This document shows, in pieces, positions 34,601-42,031 of a stretch of 61,736 nucleotides of DNA (the stretch's first letter is position 1; each line of letters opens with the position of its first letter). A program made the translations under genes and the position numbers. Under the pieces are notes generated by a model. That model saw only the letters and a list, made by a program, of their open reading frames with translations, ran no database searches and had not been told where the DNA came from. The stretch comes from an uncultured Lewinella sp. (GTDB lineage: Bacteria > Bacteroidota > Bacteroidia > Chitinophagales > Saprospiraceae). Location of the stretch: contig CALMYQ010000127.1 in assembly GCA_937873655.1 (NCBI GenBank), forward strand, positions 1 to 61,736, written 5' to 3'.

Positions 34601-35161
34601 ATGGGCAAATTCTTCACTGCGCTCCAACCCGCTCACCGGGAATTCATCCAAAAGCAACACCTGTTCTTTGTGTCTACCGCGCCCCTGAGCGGCGATGGGC
34701 GGATCAATCTCTCACCCAAAGGATTGGACAGCTTCCGGATCCTCCCAGGCGACAGGGTAGGGTATATGGACCTGATCGGCAGCGGGAATGAAACTTCCGC
34801 GCATACCCTCGAGAACGGCCGGATCTCTTTTATGTTTTGTTCATTTGAAGGCTCGCCCCTGATCCTGCGGTTGTACGGCAGAGGGCGGGCTGTGGTACCC
34901 GGCACCCAGGAATGGGAACAGTTCTCACCCCATTTCAATATCTATCCCAGCACCCGGCAACTCATCATTGCGGACATCGATCTGGTGCAGACCTCTTGCG
35001 GCTTCGGTATTCCCCTGTTCGAATATGCGGGTGAGCGCGACATTCATTTCAACTGGGCGGAAAAGAAAGGCGAAGCGGGATTGAAGGACTATATCCGCGA
35101 GAAAAATGCCGTCAGCGTGGATGGGCTGGTCACCGACCTGGGGGCTGATCTGCCCGGGTAG
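34601..35161 (+). CDS. Pyridoxamine 5'-phosphate oxidase-fold (PPOX) family protein
   Basis: A 186-aa single-domain flavin-reductase-like split-barrel protein. Signs: a strand block HLFFVSTAPLSGDGRINLSPKG near residues 21-43, DLIGSGNETSAHTLENGRISFMF near 61-84, and RLYGRGRAV near 95. This subgroup usually binds FMN or F420/haem cofactors and reduces small molecules; the substrate is unknown. The frame stays open 41 codons upstream, but that part is translated repeat (NNNKQK), so I start at ATG 34601. The stop codon is part of a hairpin. Confidence 0.85.
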   Translation: MGKFFTALQPAHREFIQKQHLFFVSTAPLSGDGRINLSPKGLDSFRILPGDRVGYMDLIGSGNETSAHTLENGRISFMFCSFEGSPLILRLYGRGRAVVPGTQEWEQFSPHFNIYPSTRQLIIADIDLVQTSCGFGIPLFEYAGERDIHFNWAEKKGEAGLKDYIREKNAVSVDGLVTDLGADLPG

Positions 35162-35216
35162 GCCTCCTTTTCTACCCGGGGGCTTCCTCTATTTCTTTTG
35201 CCAATTAAAATAGAGG
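35153..35216 (+). terminator. Two adjacent hairpins behind the PPOX gene
   Basis: CCCGGGTAG (35153-35161, containing the TAG stop) pairs perfectly with CTACCCGGG (35172-35180) around ten bases. CCTCTATTT (35186-35194) pairs with AAATAGAGG (35208-35216) around CTTTTGCCAATTA. Neither is followed by a long T-run. The pair probably ends or slows transcription and protects the mRNA end. Confidence 0.45.
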
Positions 35217-35308
35217 GATAAATAGTAAGCCTGCGTGCGGGTGTCGAAGGGATAGGCTACTCTAGATCAGCAGGTACCATATCCACAACGCAAGTATTTT
35301 CTATATAT

Positions 35309-35412
35309 AAACCACAAAAGTCACAAAAGAAAACAAAAGTGATTGATCCTGAATTTCGGCGTGATTCAGGATCTAATTAAACTTTTGCGGCCTTTTGTTT
35401 CTTTTGTGGTTT
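35309..35412. repeat. About 100-bp imperfect inverted repeat (MITE-like)
   Basis: The outer arm AAACCACAAAAG (35309-35320) with AAAAGAAAACAAAAGT mirrors ACTTTTGCGGCCTTTTGTTT and CTTTTGTGGTTT (to 35412). A perfect inner pair, GATCCTGAAT (35345-35354) and ATTCAGGATC (35364-35373), surrounds TTCGGCGTG. The whole unit could fold into one long stem. It is AT-rich, non-coding and unlike its surroundings. The rest of the gap 35162-35653 shows nothing recognisable. Confidence 0.55.
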
Positions 35413-35653
35413 TATTTTACTCAGGCAAAATTTTCTTACCAATGATTATCCAAAATGAAGAATACCGGCCATTAGCTGCCAAACGGGCCTGTCACATTGC
35501 GTACCTACGGCACGCTGAACGCCGTTTGCCCCATCCGGCTACCGGGATTTGATCCTTGCGGGATCATTTGCCCTTCAAATAGCGAACCATCGAAAAACAG
35601 AAAGAATCCGTACATTAGTCGCCGAAACATTAACCAACCAACTTTAACTTGCC

Positions 35654-36574
35654 ATGCAATTCCCAATCCGGACCTGTTTGCCGATCCTGGCGCTGCTTCT
35701 TTGTTTCAACCTCCTTTATGCACAAAAAACCGGTACGCTGAGCGTTGTACCCGGGTTTATCAAGACAGCCCCTGATGCGAATATCATCACCCCGACGGGA
35801 GTCGCCGTTGACAAAGCGGGGAATATCTACATCACCAATGCCGGACCGCATAAACTCCTGGAATTCGACCGGGACGGGAATTACCTGCGTTCGCTGCTCG
35901 ACGGCGTCCTCGTCAAACCCCACGGTGTCCGGGTGGACCGGGAGGGCTTTATCTGGGTGACCGACCTGGAATTGCACGTGGTGCTTAAGGTGGCGCCTTC
36001 CGGGCAGATTGCCATGGTGCTCGGACAACTGGCCACGTCCGGCGAGCAGGACCCGAACCGCAAAACGGTCATGTTCTTCAAACCGGCAGATATTGCATTC
36101 GATCCGGACGGCAATATTTTTGTGGCCGACGGATACGGTAATTCCCGGGTAGTCAAACTGGACAAAAATGGGAATTTCATCAAGGCCTGGGGCCAAAAGG
36201 GGCCCGAACCCGGCAATTTTGACAACCCGCACAACGTCATCATCGACAGGAATAACCGGCTTTACGTTGCCGACCGCTACAACAAACGCATACAGATCTT
36301 CGACCTGGACGGCAAGCTGCTGGATACCTGGACCCACCTCGGCATACCCTGGGGGCTGGCCTACGGCGACGACGGCATGATCTATATGTCGGACGGCAAC
36401 AACGAAAAGATCCTGGTACTGGATACAACCGGGAAAATCCTGAACGAATATGAGAACCCCGGGCAAATACCGGGTGCGTTACGGGCAGTGCACGGCATCA
36501 CAACCGACTCCGCCGGCAATATTTATGTGACGGAGGTGATGAACTGGCGGGTGGAGAAGTTTGTGCGGCGGTAG
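35654..36574 (+). CDS. Exported NHL-repeat beta-propeller protein (peptidylglycine alpha-amidating lyase-like)
   Basis: A 306-aa protein with a signal peptide (FPIRTCLPILALLLCFNLLYAQ) and six NHL-type blades. Repeated cores are GVAVDKAGNIYITN, GVRVDREGFIWVTD, DIAFDPDGNIFVADGYGNSR, NVIIDRNNRLYVADRYNKRI and GITTDSAGNIYVTE. The pattern VADGYGNSRVVK ... WGQKGPEPGNFDNPHNV is shared with the lyase half of peptidylglycine alpha-amidating enzymes, and many bacterial homologues carry that name without proof of activity. Periplasmic or secreted. The stop is followed by a repeat fragment. Function beyond a propeller scaffold is uncertain. Confidence 0.8.
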   Translation: MQFPIRTCLPILALLLCFNLLYAQKTGTLSVVPGFIKTAPDANIITPTGVAVDKAGNIYITNAGPHKLLEFDRDGNYLRSLLDGVLVKPHGVRVDREGFIWVTDLELHVVLKVAPSGQIAMVLGQLATSGEQDPNRKTVMFFKPADIAFDPDGNIFVADGYGNSRVVKLDKNGNFIKAWGQKGPEPGNFDNPHNVIIDRNNRLYVADRYNKRIQIFDLDGKLLDTWTHLGIPWGLAYGDDGMIYMSDGNNEKILVLDTTGKILNEYENPGQIPGALRAVHGITTDSAGNIYVTEVMNWRVEKFVRR

Positions 36575-36612
36575 GTTTATTGTTGTTTGTTGTTGTTTGC
36601 TCCGCCCGGTAT
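36575..36612 (-). repeat. Inverted half copy of the 9667-9871 element
   Basis: GTTTATTGTTGTTTGTTGTT then GTTTGCTCCGCCCGG starts right behind the TAG of the propeller gene. It is the reverse complement of the GGCGGAGCAAACAACAACAA / ACAACAATAAAC segment present twice between murD and ftsW. Only the A/C-rich arm and part of the core are present. Confidence 0.75.
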
Positions 36613-36644
36613 AATAACACCGCAGGTGTTACGTATCTTTTGTT

Positions 36645-37022
36645 CTATTCACTCAATTTGGGTTCTAATACATGTTTGATTCCCCATTTACTGAGTTCTC
36701 TGAAAATGGGTCTTAAACTTTCTCCTTTTTCAGTCAGGCTATAGATTACTTTAGGCGGCACTTCTGCAAAAACGCAGCGGTCGATAAGTCCGTCGTCTTC
36801 TAATTCTCGTAATTGTTTGGTCATCATTCTTTTGCTGCAATCGGGAATCATTCTTTGAAGTTGTCCAAACCTGTTCACATCAACAGAAATGAAATAAAGG
36901 ATCAGAGGTTTCCATTTACCGCCAAAGACTTTTAATGTACTGCTTACCGGGCAACCTCCGTATTTTTTAACCTGATCAACCATGTTGTCAAATCGCTTTG
37001 AGTTTATCTCAACTTTTTTCAT
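36645..37022 (-). CDS. HxlR-family transcriptional regulator
   Basis: A 125-aa winged-helix protein of the HxlR type. YGGCPVSSTLKVFGGKWKPL (with the family Cys), FGQLQRMIPDCSKRMMTKQL (recognition helix region) and the wing VIYSLTEKGESLRPIF are typical. Such proteins are dimers that often sense oxidants or aldehydes through the N-terminal Cys and control a divergent gene. Here the divergent partner is the lipoprotein gene at 37145. ATG 37022 is preferred over the GTG one codon earlier. Confidence 0.9.
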   Translation of the reverse strand: MKKVEINSKRFDNMVDQVKKYGGCPVSSTLKVFGGKWKPLILYFISVDVNRFGQLQRMIPDCSKRMMTKQLRELEDDGLIDRCVFAEVPPKVIYSLTEKGESLRPIFRELSKWGIKHVLEPKLSE

Positions 37023-37048
37023 CACTTAATTTGTTGGTTTTCAATAAG

Positions 37049-37085
37049 AGTTACAAAAATGTTACTATTGGATAAATATGTAACT
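37049..37085. promoter_or_regulatory. Possible HxlR operator between divergent genes
   Basis: AGTTAC at 37049-37054 and GTAACT at 37080-37085 form an inverted repeat, with a further GTTAC at 37061-37065 between them, in the 122-base gap between the regulator and the lipoprotein gene. HxlR regulators usually bind such short dyads near both start sites. Inference from position and symmetry only. Confidence 0.4.
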
Positions 37086-37144
37086 ACTTGTAAAAATAGG
37101 CATTAGCATAGAAATTTGCAATTCAAAAAACAACACTTATCAAT

Positions 37145-37888
37145 ATGAAACAAGTTCTTTTCGCTTTCGCCTGTTGGGTTTTTATAACAAGTTGCGGTAC
37201 AAACAAAAATACCAGTCTGTCAGCAAATCAAAAATCAAAATATATGTATGAAATTGCAATTAATCAATCTAAAGAAGGACAACATCAGACCTTTTTGGAC
37301 ACAAGGGAAAAATTTGTCGAAGTGCTTGGGAGGGAAGAGGCAACCCTGAACGAAGGGAAATGGAAACCATTTTTTACAGTTGTTCCTGACCTGAACCTTG
37401 ATAACATTCTTATAGGAATGACCCATTGGAATTCGATGGAAGGGTTCGGCGAGGCTGCAGCGCGTTTAATGCCGCAGCAAGTTGCAAGAGATTATTTTTC
37501 GAGTTTCAACTCGTTGGCTTATGCGCTCCTTGAAACCGTTGACGGAAAACCGTTTGACATGAATACCATCAAAAAAGAAGGTTTGGTGGTCGAATTTGCC
37601 ATTAGGAAGGGCAAAACCGAAGATGCATTCGGCGAAAAGCGTGAAGCCTTTTTTAATTCCTTGAATAACTATGACGGTTACAAGTTTGCCCGGGAATTCA
37701 GGGTGTATAAATTGAGCGAACAAGGAATACCTGGTTTAGCCGAGAATACGCAGGCCGTCATCATTGTTTGGGAAAATGCCGAAAAATTCCAGGCTGCTGC
37801 CCAACCAATTTTTGGCACGGAGGCGTATCAAGCGTTCGCCGCAAATTTGGATGTCGAAACTTATTTCGCAACTTTCCCCATCAAATAG
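37145..37888 (+). CDS. Lipoprotein with two dimeric alpha/beta-barrel-like halves
   Basis: A 247-aa predicted lipoprotein: MKQVLFAFACWVFITSCGT, with the lipobox Cys at residue 17. The mature part seems to hold two similar halves of about 100 residues. Each has a strand start (YEIAINQSKEGQHQTFLDTR; VVEFAIRKGKTEDAFGEKRE) followed by a helix and a WN/WE-type strand (THWNSMEGFGEAA; IVWENAEKFQAAA). That is the layout of ABM/Dabb ferredoxin-like domains. It is probably regulated by the divergent HxlR protein. Ligand and role unknown. Confidence 0.72.
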   Translation: MKQVLFAFACWVFITSCGTNKNTSLSANQKSKYMYEIAINQSKEGQHQTFLDTREKFVEVLGREEATLNEGKWKPFFTVVPDLNLDNILIGMTHWNSMEGFGEAAARLMPQQVARDYFSSFNSLAYALLETVDGKPFDMNTIKKEGLVVEFAIRKGKTEDAFGEKREAFFNSLNNYDGYKFAREFRVYKLSEQGIPGLAENTQAVIIVWENAEKFQAAAQPIFGTEAYQAFAANLDVETYFATFPIK

Positions 37889-38087
37889 ATTTCCGTGGTA
37901 CAAACAAGGCTGTCAAATCGGCCAAGAATGGACTTCCAGGTTGCCGGCGGCAAAGTCTGTTTATAATCGATTGATATCCAAACCCAATGCTGTTCTAAAC
38001 CACGGAATAGCGATACTTATTAATTCATCGATCCTTAAACCAACGGTTTCTCCAAATACAGCGTCTTCCTATGAAAAGGATACCAGA

Positions 38088-38594
38088 ATGACCAGAAATT
38101 TGCTCTTGCCGGGATTGGCGGCCCTTACACTGCTTGTAGTCATAAGCGGATGCCAGAAAGAGGGGGCGTCCAATTTGGGGAAAAGGAACGACAATTCCTG
38201 TAACCTTTCCGGCAAATTGGATGGTGAACACTGGTGCGGGGAATTGGAGGCGCCCTATATCAACGATGTCGGGGATCTGGTCTTGAATGCGACGAACTTT
38301 GCAGACAAAGAGGGTGTGGATTTTGACCAGGTCACCTTATACTTCCCGGATTTTAGCGGTGTCGGGACATACGATCTGCTGGCCGAAGACGCCGTTTACC
38401 GCGAATGGTGCTGTTTTGATATGCTGGTTACCTGCATCTACGCCGAAGAAAATACGGGCCTGGACCGGGCTATCGTGGAAAGTTATGACCCGGTGAGCGG
38501 AGCGATCCGGGGCTCGTTTTATTTCCAGGTGGAAAAAGGCGGGAAGGCAGTTGAATTTACGGAAGGCCGGTTTGAGGGGGTTGTTCAGAAGTAA
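38088..38594 (+). CDS. Small uncharacterised lipoprotein
   Basis: A 168-aa predicted lipoprotein: MTRNLLLPGLAALTLLVVIS then GCQKEG, with lipobox Cys at 22. The mature part is acidic and beta-rich (DFDQVTLYFPDFSGVGTYDL; GSFYFQVEKGGKAVEF) with three Cys in REWCCFDMLVTC. The C-terminal pattern (strand, V..G.F.G.V) is like many Bacteroidota lipoproteins of lipocalin-like or DUF type. Start at ATG 38088, with AAAGGA eight bases before. Inverted copies of TTCCGTGGT lie at 37891-37899 and 37999-38007 in front. No function proposed. Confidence 0.72.
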   Translation: MTRNLLLPGLAALTLLVVISGCQKEGASNLGKRNDNSCNLSGKLDGEHWCGELEAPYINDVGDLVLNATNFADKEGVDFDQVTLYFPDFSGVGTYDLLAEDAVYREWCCFDMLVTCIYAEENTGLDRAIVESYDPVSGAIRGSFYFQVEKGGKAVEFTEGRFEGVVQK

Positions 38595-38691
38595 GCCAGG
38601 ATAGGGTATTCAGAGCACCTAAAGAATGACCGGTAAGCGGTAAGGTCTTATTGATTCCCGGCTTTAGGGATTTCAGTTTTTCCAAGCAGTA

Positions 38692-38728
38692 ATAAAAATC
38701 GGGGATGGCAGTTGCATGCGCATCCCCG
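38692..38728 (-). terminator. Rho-independent terminator of the beta-glucan operon
   Basis: On the minus strand CGGGGATG pairs perfectly with CATCCCCG around 13 bases and is followed by ATTTTTATT. It lies 50-80 bases behind the stop of the last minus-strand gene (38778). A second hairpin, CAATTGGCCGG (38737-38747) with CCGGCAATTG (38755-38764), stands between the two. Confidence 0.65.
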
Positions 38729-38777
38729 AAGTCGGTCAATTGGCCGGCTGATATCCGGCAATTGCCTTTTAGCAAGC

Positions 38778-40991
38778 TTAATGTTTCACCACCCGCATTG
38801 TTCCAATCTGATCATTGATCCGTACAGAAAGGACAAAAACGCCCGGGGGCAGATCCGCCAGATCCAGTTCCGCTTTTTGCGCATTCGGTTTCACATTCCT
38901 GACCGGCTGGCCCGCCAGATTGTACAGGATAACCTGCTGAATTTCTTCTTCGGCGCCCAGCCAGAGCTGATCGGTTGCGGGGTTGGGGTAGGCCTCGACA
39001 TTCAGCGACCGGAGCTCCCGTACGGAGGTGATGCCGCCGAATTTCACGTCGTCCCAATAATAGGTCTTTTCACCTGCCATGGCGCCGGTAGTTCCGAAAT
39101 TGAAGAAGATCGAAAGTTTATCGTAGGTATAGGCGAAATTGATGGCAGCCGTGCCGCTCGCTTCCATGCTGAAATCGAATTCCAGCGTCTCCCAGTCGCC
39201 GGCGACGGTGGTCATGGCTTCTGTTTCCACGCTGTGGGTACCATCGTTCTTGTCCTCCGCTTTGAGCCGGATTGGAATACCTGCGTCGGGTGACCAAACC
39301 CGTACCGTCATCTTGGTATCGGATTCTGCAAAGGGGATCGCGGATGCAAAACCGGCGGCAGTACCGATGGTGGTACCTGCCCACAGTTCAGCCGCAGTTG
39401 TTTTGATGGTTTTGGCTACGGTATTGGCTGCATTGGTGGGATCCGCTTCCACGGTTGAAGCATTACCGCCGAAGTCGGTAAGCGCATAATTGACGCCGGC
39501 ATCCTCGAAGGTGACCGGCAGGTTGATCTGGGCCAGTCCCCCGGCGTCTGCCAGCCGGATGTCGTCAAAATAGAACGTGAAATTGTCGCTGCCGTCGCCG
39601 ACGGTGCCCAATTCATAGATCACGGTGATGCCGGTATAATTGGCGGCCGTGAAGCCGGTAAAGTCAAACGTGAGGTCCTCCCACTGGTTGGCTGTCGTAG
39701 TGGGTACGGCAACTTCATGCGGCGCCGGTCCCTCCAGTTTGAAAAGCACGGAAGCGCCCACCCGGTTGGCCCATACTTTCATTTTAACGGATGACTTGCC
39801 GTCCCAGACAACCGGAGCGCCCAAGGCCAGCGTGCTGCCGCCGTAGACCTCACCGGCGGATTTGACCATTTTGCCGACCTTGGCGCTGGTATTGATACCC
39901 GACATGTCCGGGTTGTCGATGACGGTGGCTGCACCACCCGCAAAATCGCTGAAGCTGTAGGTCAGGGTCTCGGATTCAAAATCGACCGGGATCTTGACGA
40001 CCTCGGCGCCTGAATTGGTCAGTTCGATATCATCAAAATAGAAGGTGAAATTGTCGCTGCCGTCGCCGGCCACACCCAGGTCATAGATCAGGGTGATGCC
40101 GGTGTAGGTATTGGCGGTAAATGCCGAGAAATTGAACGTGAGTTCTTCCCATTGATTGGCTACAGTCGTGCTGACGGAGATCTCAGTTGGTGCAGGGCCT
40201 TCGAGCTTGAAGAGGACCGGTGCACCTACGCGGTAGGCCCAGACCTTCATCTTGATGGCGTTGTTGTCGCCCCAGACGATGGGCCCGCCGAGCGGCAGGG
40301 TGGTGCCGCCGTAGACTTCGCCGGCGGATTTGACCATTTTGCCGACCTTGGCGCTGGTGTTGATTCCCGACATATCCGGGTTGTCGATGACCGAACCGGC
40401 GCCGCCGGCGAAATCGTTGAAGGTATAGGTCAATGTGGTGGATTCGAAGTCGATGGGGAGCTGGATGCCGCCGGTTATGGTCGTCAGTTGGATGTCGTCA
40501 AAATAAAAGGTGAAATTATCGGTGCCGTCGCCGACCGTACCCAGGTCGTAGATCAGGGTGATGCCGGTGTAATCAGCGGCGGTAAAACCGGCGAAATTGA
40601 AGGTGAGCTCTTCCCACTGGTTGGCCACCGTAGTGGGCATGGCTACCTCGTGCGGGACGCTGCCTTCCAGTTTGAACAGGACGGAGCCGCCTACGCGATT
40701 GGCCCATACCTTCATTTTAACGGCATTGTTGCCGTCCCAGACAACAGGGGCGCCGAGGGCCAGGGTACTGCCGCCGTAGACCTCACCCGCGAATTTGATC
40801 ATTTTGCCGACCTTGGCGCTGGTGTTGATGCCCGACATATCGGGGTTGTCAATAACCGAGCCTGAGCCGCCGCCAAAATCGCTGAAAGTATAGGTGACGG
40901 TTGTCGATTCAAAATCAATCGGCAGGTTGACCTGTGAAAACGAAAAAGATGCGATCAGCATCGTTGCAAGGAGTGTAAAATATCTCATCAT
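38778..40991 (-). CDS. Secreted four-module beta-sandwich protein with type IX sorting domain
   Basis: A 737-aa protein. Signal peptide residues 1-20. Modules 1-3 (21-175, 176-331, 332-488) are close copies with invariant FDFES/DFES, SVIDNPDMSGINTSAKVGKM, GEVYGG and DNFTFYFDDI; module 4 (489-657) is a diverged copy (INLPVTFEDAGVNYALTDFG). The C-terminal 80 residues (NVEAYPNPATDQLWLG ... GVFVLSVRINDQIGTMRVVKH) form a type A T9SS sorting domain, so the protein is carried to the cell surface. The module fold looks like a carbohydrate-binding jelly roll. As last gene of the locus it is likely a surface beta-glucan binder. No catalytic domain is seen. Confidence 0.85.
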   Translation of the reverse strand: MMRYFTLLATMLIASFSFSQVNLPIDFESTTVTYTFSDFGGGSGSVIDNPDMSGINTSAKVGKMIKFAGEVYGGSTLALGAPVVWDGNNAVKMKVWANRVGGSVLFKLEGSVPHEVAMPTTVANQWEELTFNFAGFTAADYTGITLIYDLGTVGDGTDNFTFYFDDIQLTTITGGIQLPIDFESTTLTYTFNDFAGGAGSVIDNPDMSGINTSAKVGKMVKSAGEVYGGTTLPLGGPIVWGDNNAIKMKVWAYRVGAPVLFKLEGPAPTEISVSTTVANQWEELTFNFSAFTANTYTGITLIYDLGVAGDGSDNFTFYFDDIELTNSGAEVVKIPVDFESETLTYSFSDFAGGAATVIDNPDMSGINTSAKVGKMVKSAGEVYGGSTLALGAPVVWDGKSSVKMKVWANRVGASVLFKLEGPAPHEVAVPTTTANQWEDLTFDFTGFTAANYTGITVIYELGTVGDGSDNFTFYFDDIRLADAGGLAQINLPVTFEDAGVNYALTDFGGNASTVEADPTNAANTVAKTIKTTAAELWAGTTIGTAAGFASAIPFAESDTKMTVRVWSPDAGIPIRLKAEDKNDGTHSVETEAMTTVAGDWETLEFDFSMEASGTAAINFAYTYDKLSIFFNFGTTGAMAGEKTYYWDDVKFGGITSVRELRSLNVEAYPNPATDQLWLGAEEEIQQVILYNLAGQPVRNVKPNAQKAELDLADLPPGVFVLSVRINDQIGTMRVVKH
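39528..40931 (-). repeat. Three near-identical module-encoding direct repeats of about 470 bp
   Basis: Units 40467-40931, 39999-40466 and 39528-39998 encode modules 1-3 of the T9SS protein and stay similar at DNA level (for example the segment coding for DNPDMSGINTSAKVGKM). A fourth unit, 39021-39527, is diverged. Such direct repeats can expand or contract by recombination. Confidence 0.8.
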
Positions 40992-41072
40992 GCGTTGTTT
41001 TATAGTTTTTAATAGAAATGAATAAGCAATGAAGAATTCAGTTTTTGATTTGGAGGCCGGTGTTTTACGATT

Positions 41073-41957
41073 TTAAAATTTGAGGTTTTCGTGCATGTCC
41101 CACAGTCCCCAGTAAGCGCCTACATCCCCTTCGGCGCCGACCTTCCAGGCCTCATCGAACGAAGCAAAATAAAAACAATCGATGCCGGCTTCCCGGGTCC
41201 ACAGTTGGGCGTTGATAAAGTACTTCATGGCATTTTCTGCAGAAGGAACAGCGCCTTGAAGGCTTTGCCCTTTGCTGGGCCAACCGGTTTCGGTGATGAT
41301 CACCCGTTTGCCGTTGCCGGCCTGGACCGCCTGCTGGTACATCTGCTTCATATAGACCAGCGAATAGTCGATGGCGCAACCTTCCCAGAAAGGATAGCAG
41401 TTGGCCAGAATGACGTCGCAGGCTTCGGTGATTTTCGGCCGATGGGAAAATTCATAATAGGCATCCACATAGCCCACGGGGACCCCGGGCAGGGCGTCCT
41501 TGACCCGGTGCAGGTACCCCAGCAGTTCGTCCTCCGTCAGATCCTTCCGGTACATGACCTCATTGCCCACGGCCGCAATGTCCACTTTGCCGTTTTGAGC
41601 CAGCGCTATCAGGCCGGCGATTTCCTGTTCATTCAGGTCTTTATCCTTGCCCAGCCACGCGCCGACCAGGGTTTTCAGCCCGAACTCGCGGGCCACCTGC
41701 GGGACCAGTTCATTGCCTTCGATACAGGAAAAGGACCTGACCCATTTCGTATAAGGCGCGATGATCCCCATCCGCCGTCTCACCTGTTCAACAATTAAAA
41801 GGTCACCTGGTTTTTGGCCTTCTTCATAAGCGCTGTAGCACAAGCCGTGCATGCCTTCTTCCAGGGTCTGCCGGAAGAGCTCCTGCAGTTGGTCGGGTGA
41901 CTTGGTTGAATAGTCCACACCTGAAAGCGTCAAATTTTTTCCTGGTCTGTAGGACAT
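41073..41957 (-). CDS. Cytosolic GH17 family beta-glucan hydrolase or transglycosylase
   Basis: A 294-aa single-domain GH17 TIM barrel without a signal peptide. AAVGNEVMYR holds the acid/base Glu133, and IITETGWPSKG the nucleophile Glu223; ETGWPS is the family signature. GH17 enzymes act on beta-1,3-glucans by hydrolysis or glucanosyl transfer. It is closely similar along its whole length to the C-terminal domain of the transporter fusion encoded just upstream (shared YVDAYY, NCYPFWEG, AENAMKYFINAQ-type blocks), so the two arose by duplication. Cytosolic location suggests action on imported oligosaccharides. Confidence 0.88.
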   Translation of the reverse strand: MSYRPGKNLTLSGVDYSTKSPDQLQELFRQTLEEGMHGLCYSAYEEGQKPGDLLIVEQVRRRMGIIAPYTKWVRSFSCIEGNELVPQVAREFGLKTLVGAWLGKDKDLNEQEIAGLIALAQNGKVDIAAVGNEVMYRKDLTEDELLGYLHRVKDALPGVPVGYVDAYYEFSHRPKITEACDVILANCYPFWEGCAIDYSLVYMKQMYQQAVQAGNGKRVIITETGWPSKGQSLQGAVPSAENAMKYFINAQLWTREAGIDCFYFASFDEAWKVGAEGDVGAYWGLWDMHENLKF

Positions 41958-42031
41958 CGCATATTGGTTTAAAGATTGAACCGAATAGGCGGCAACTTCA
42001 AATTGCAGCCTGATTGAAGATGGAATGCATT

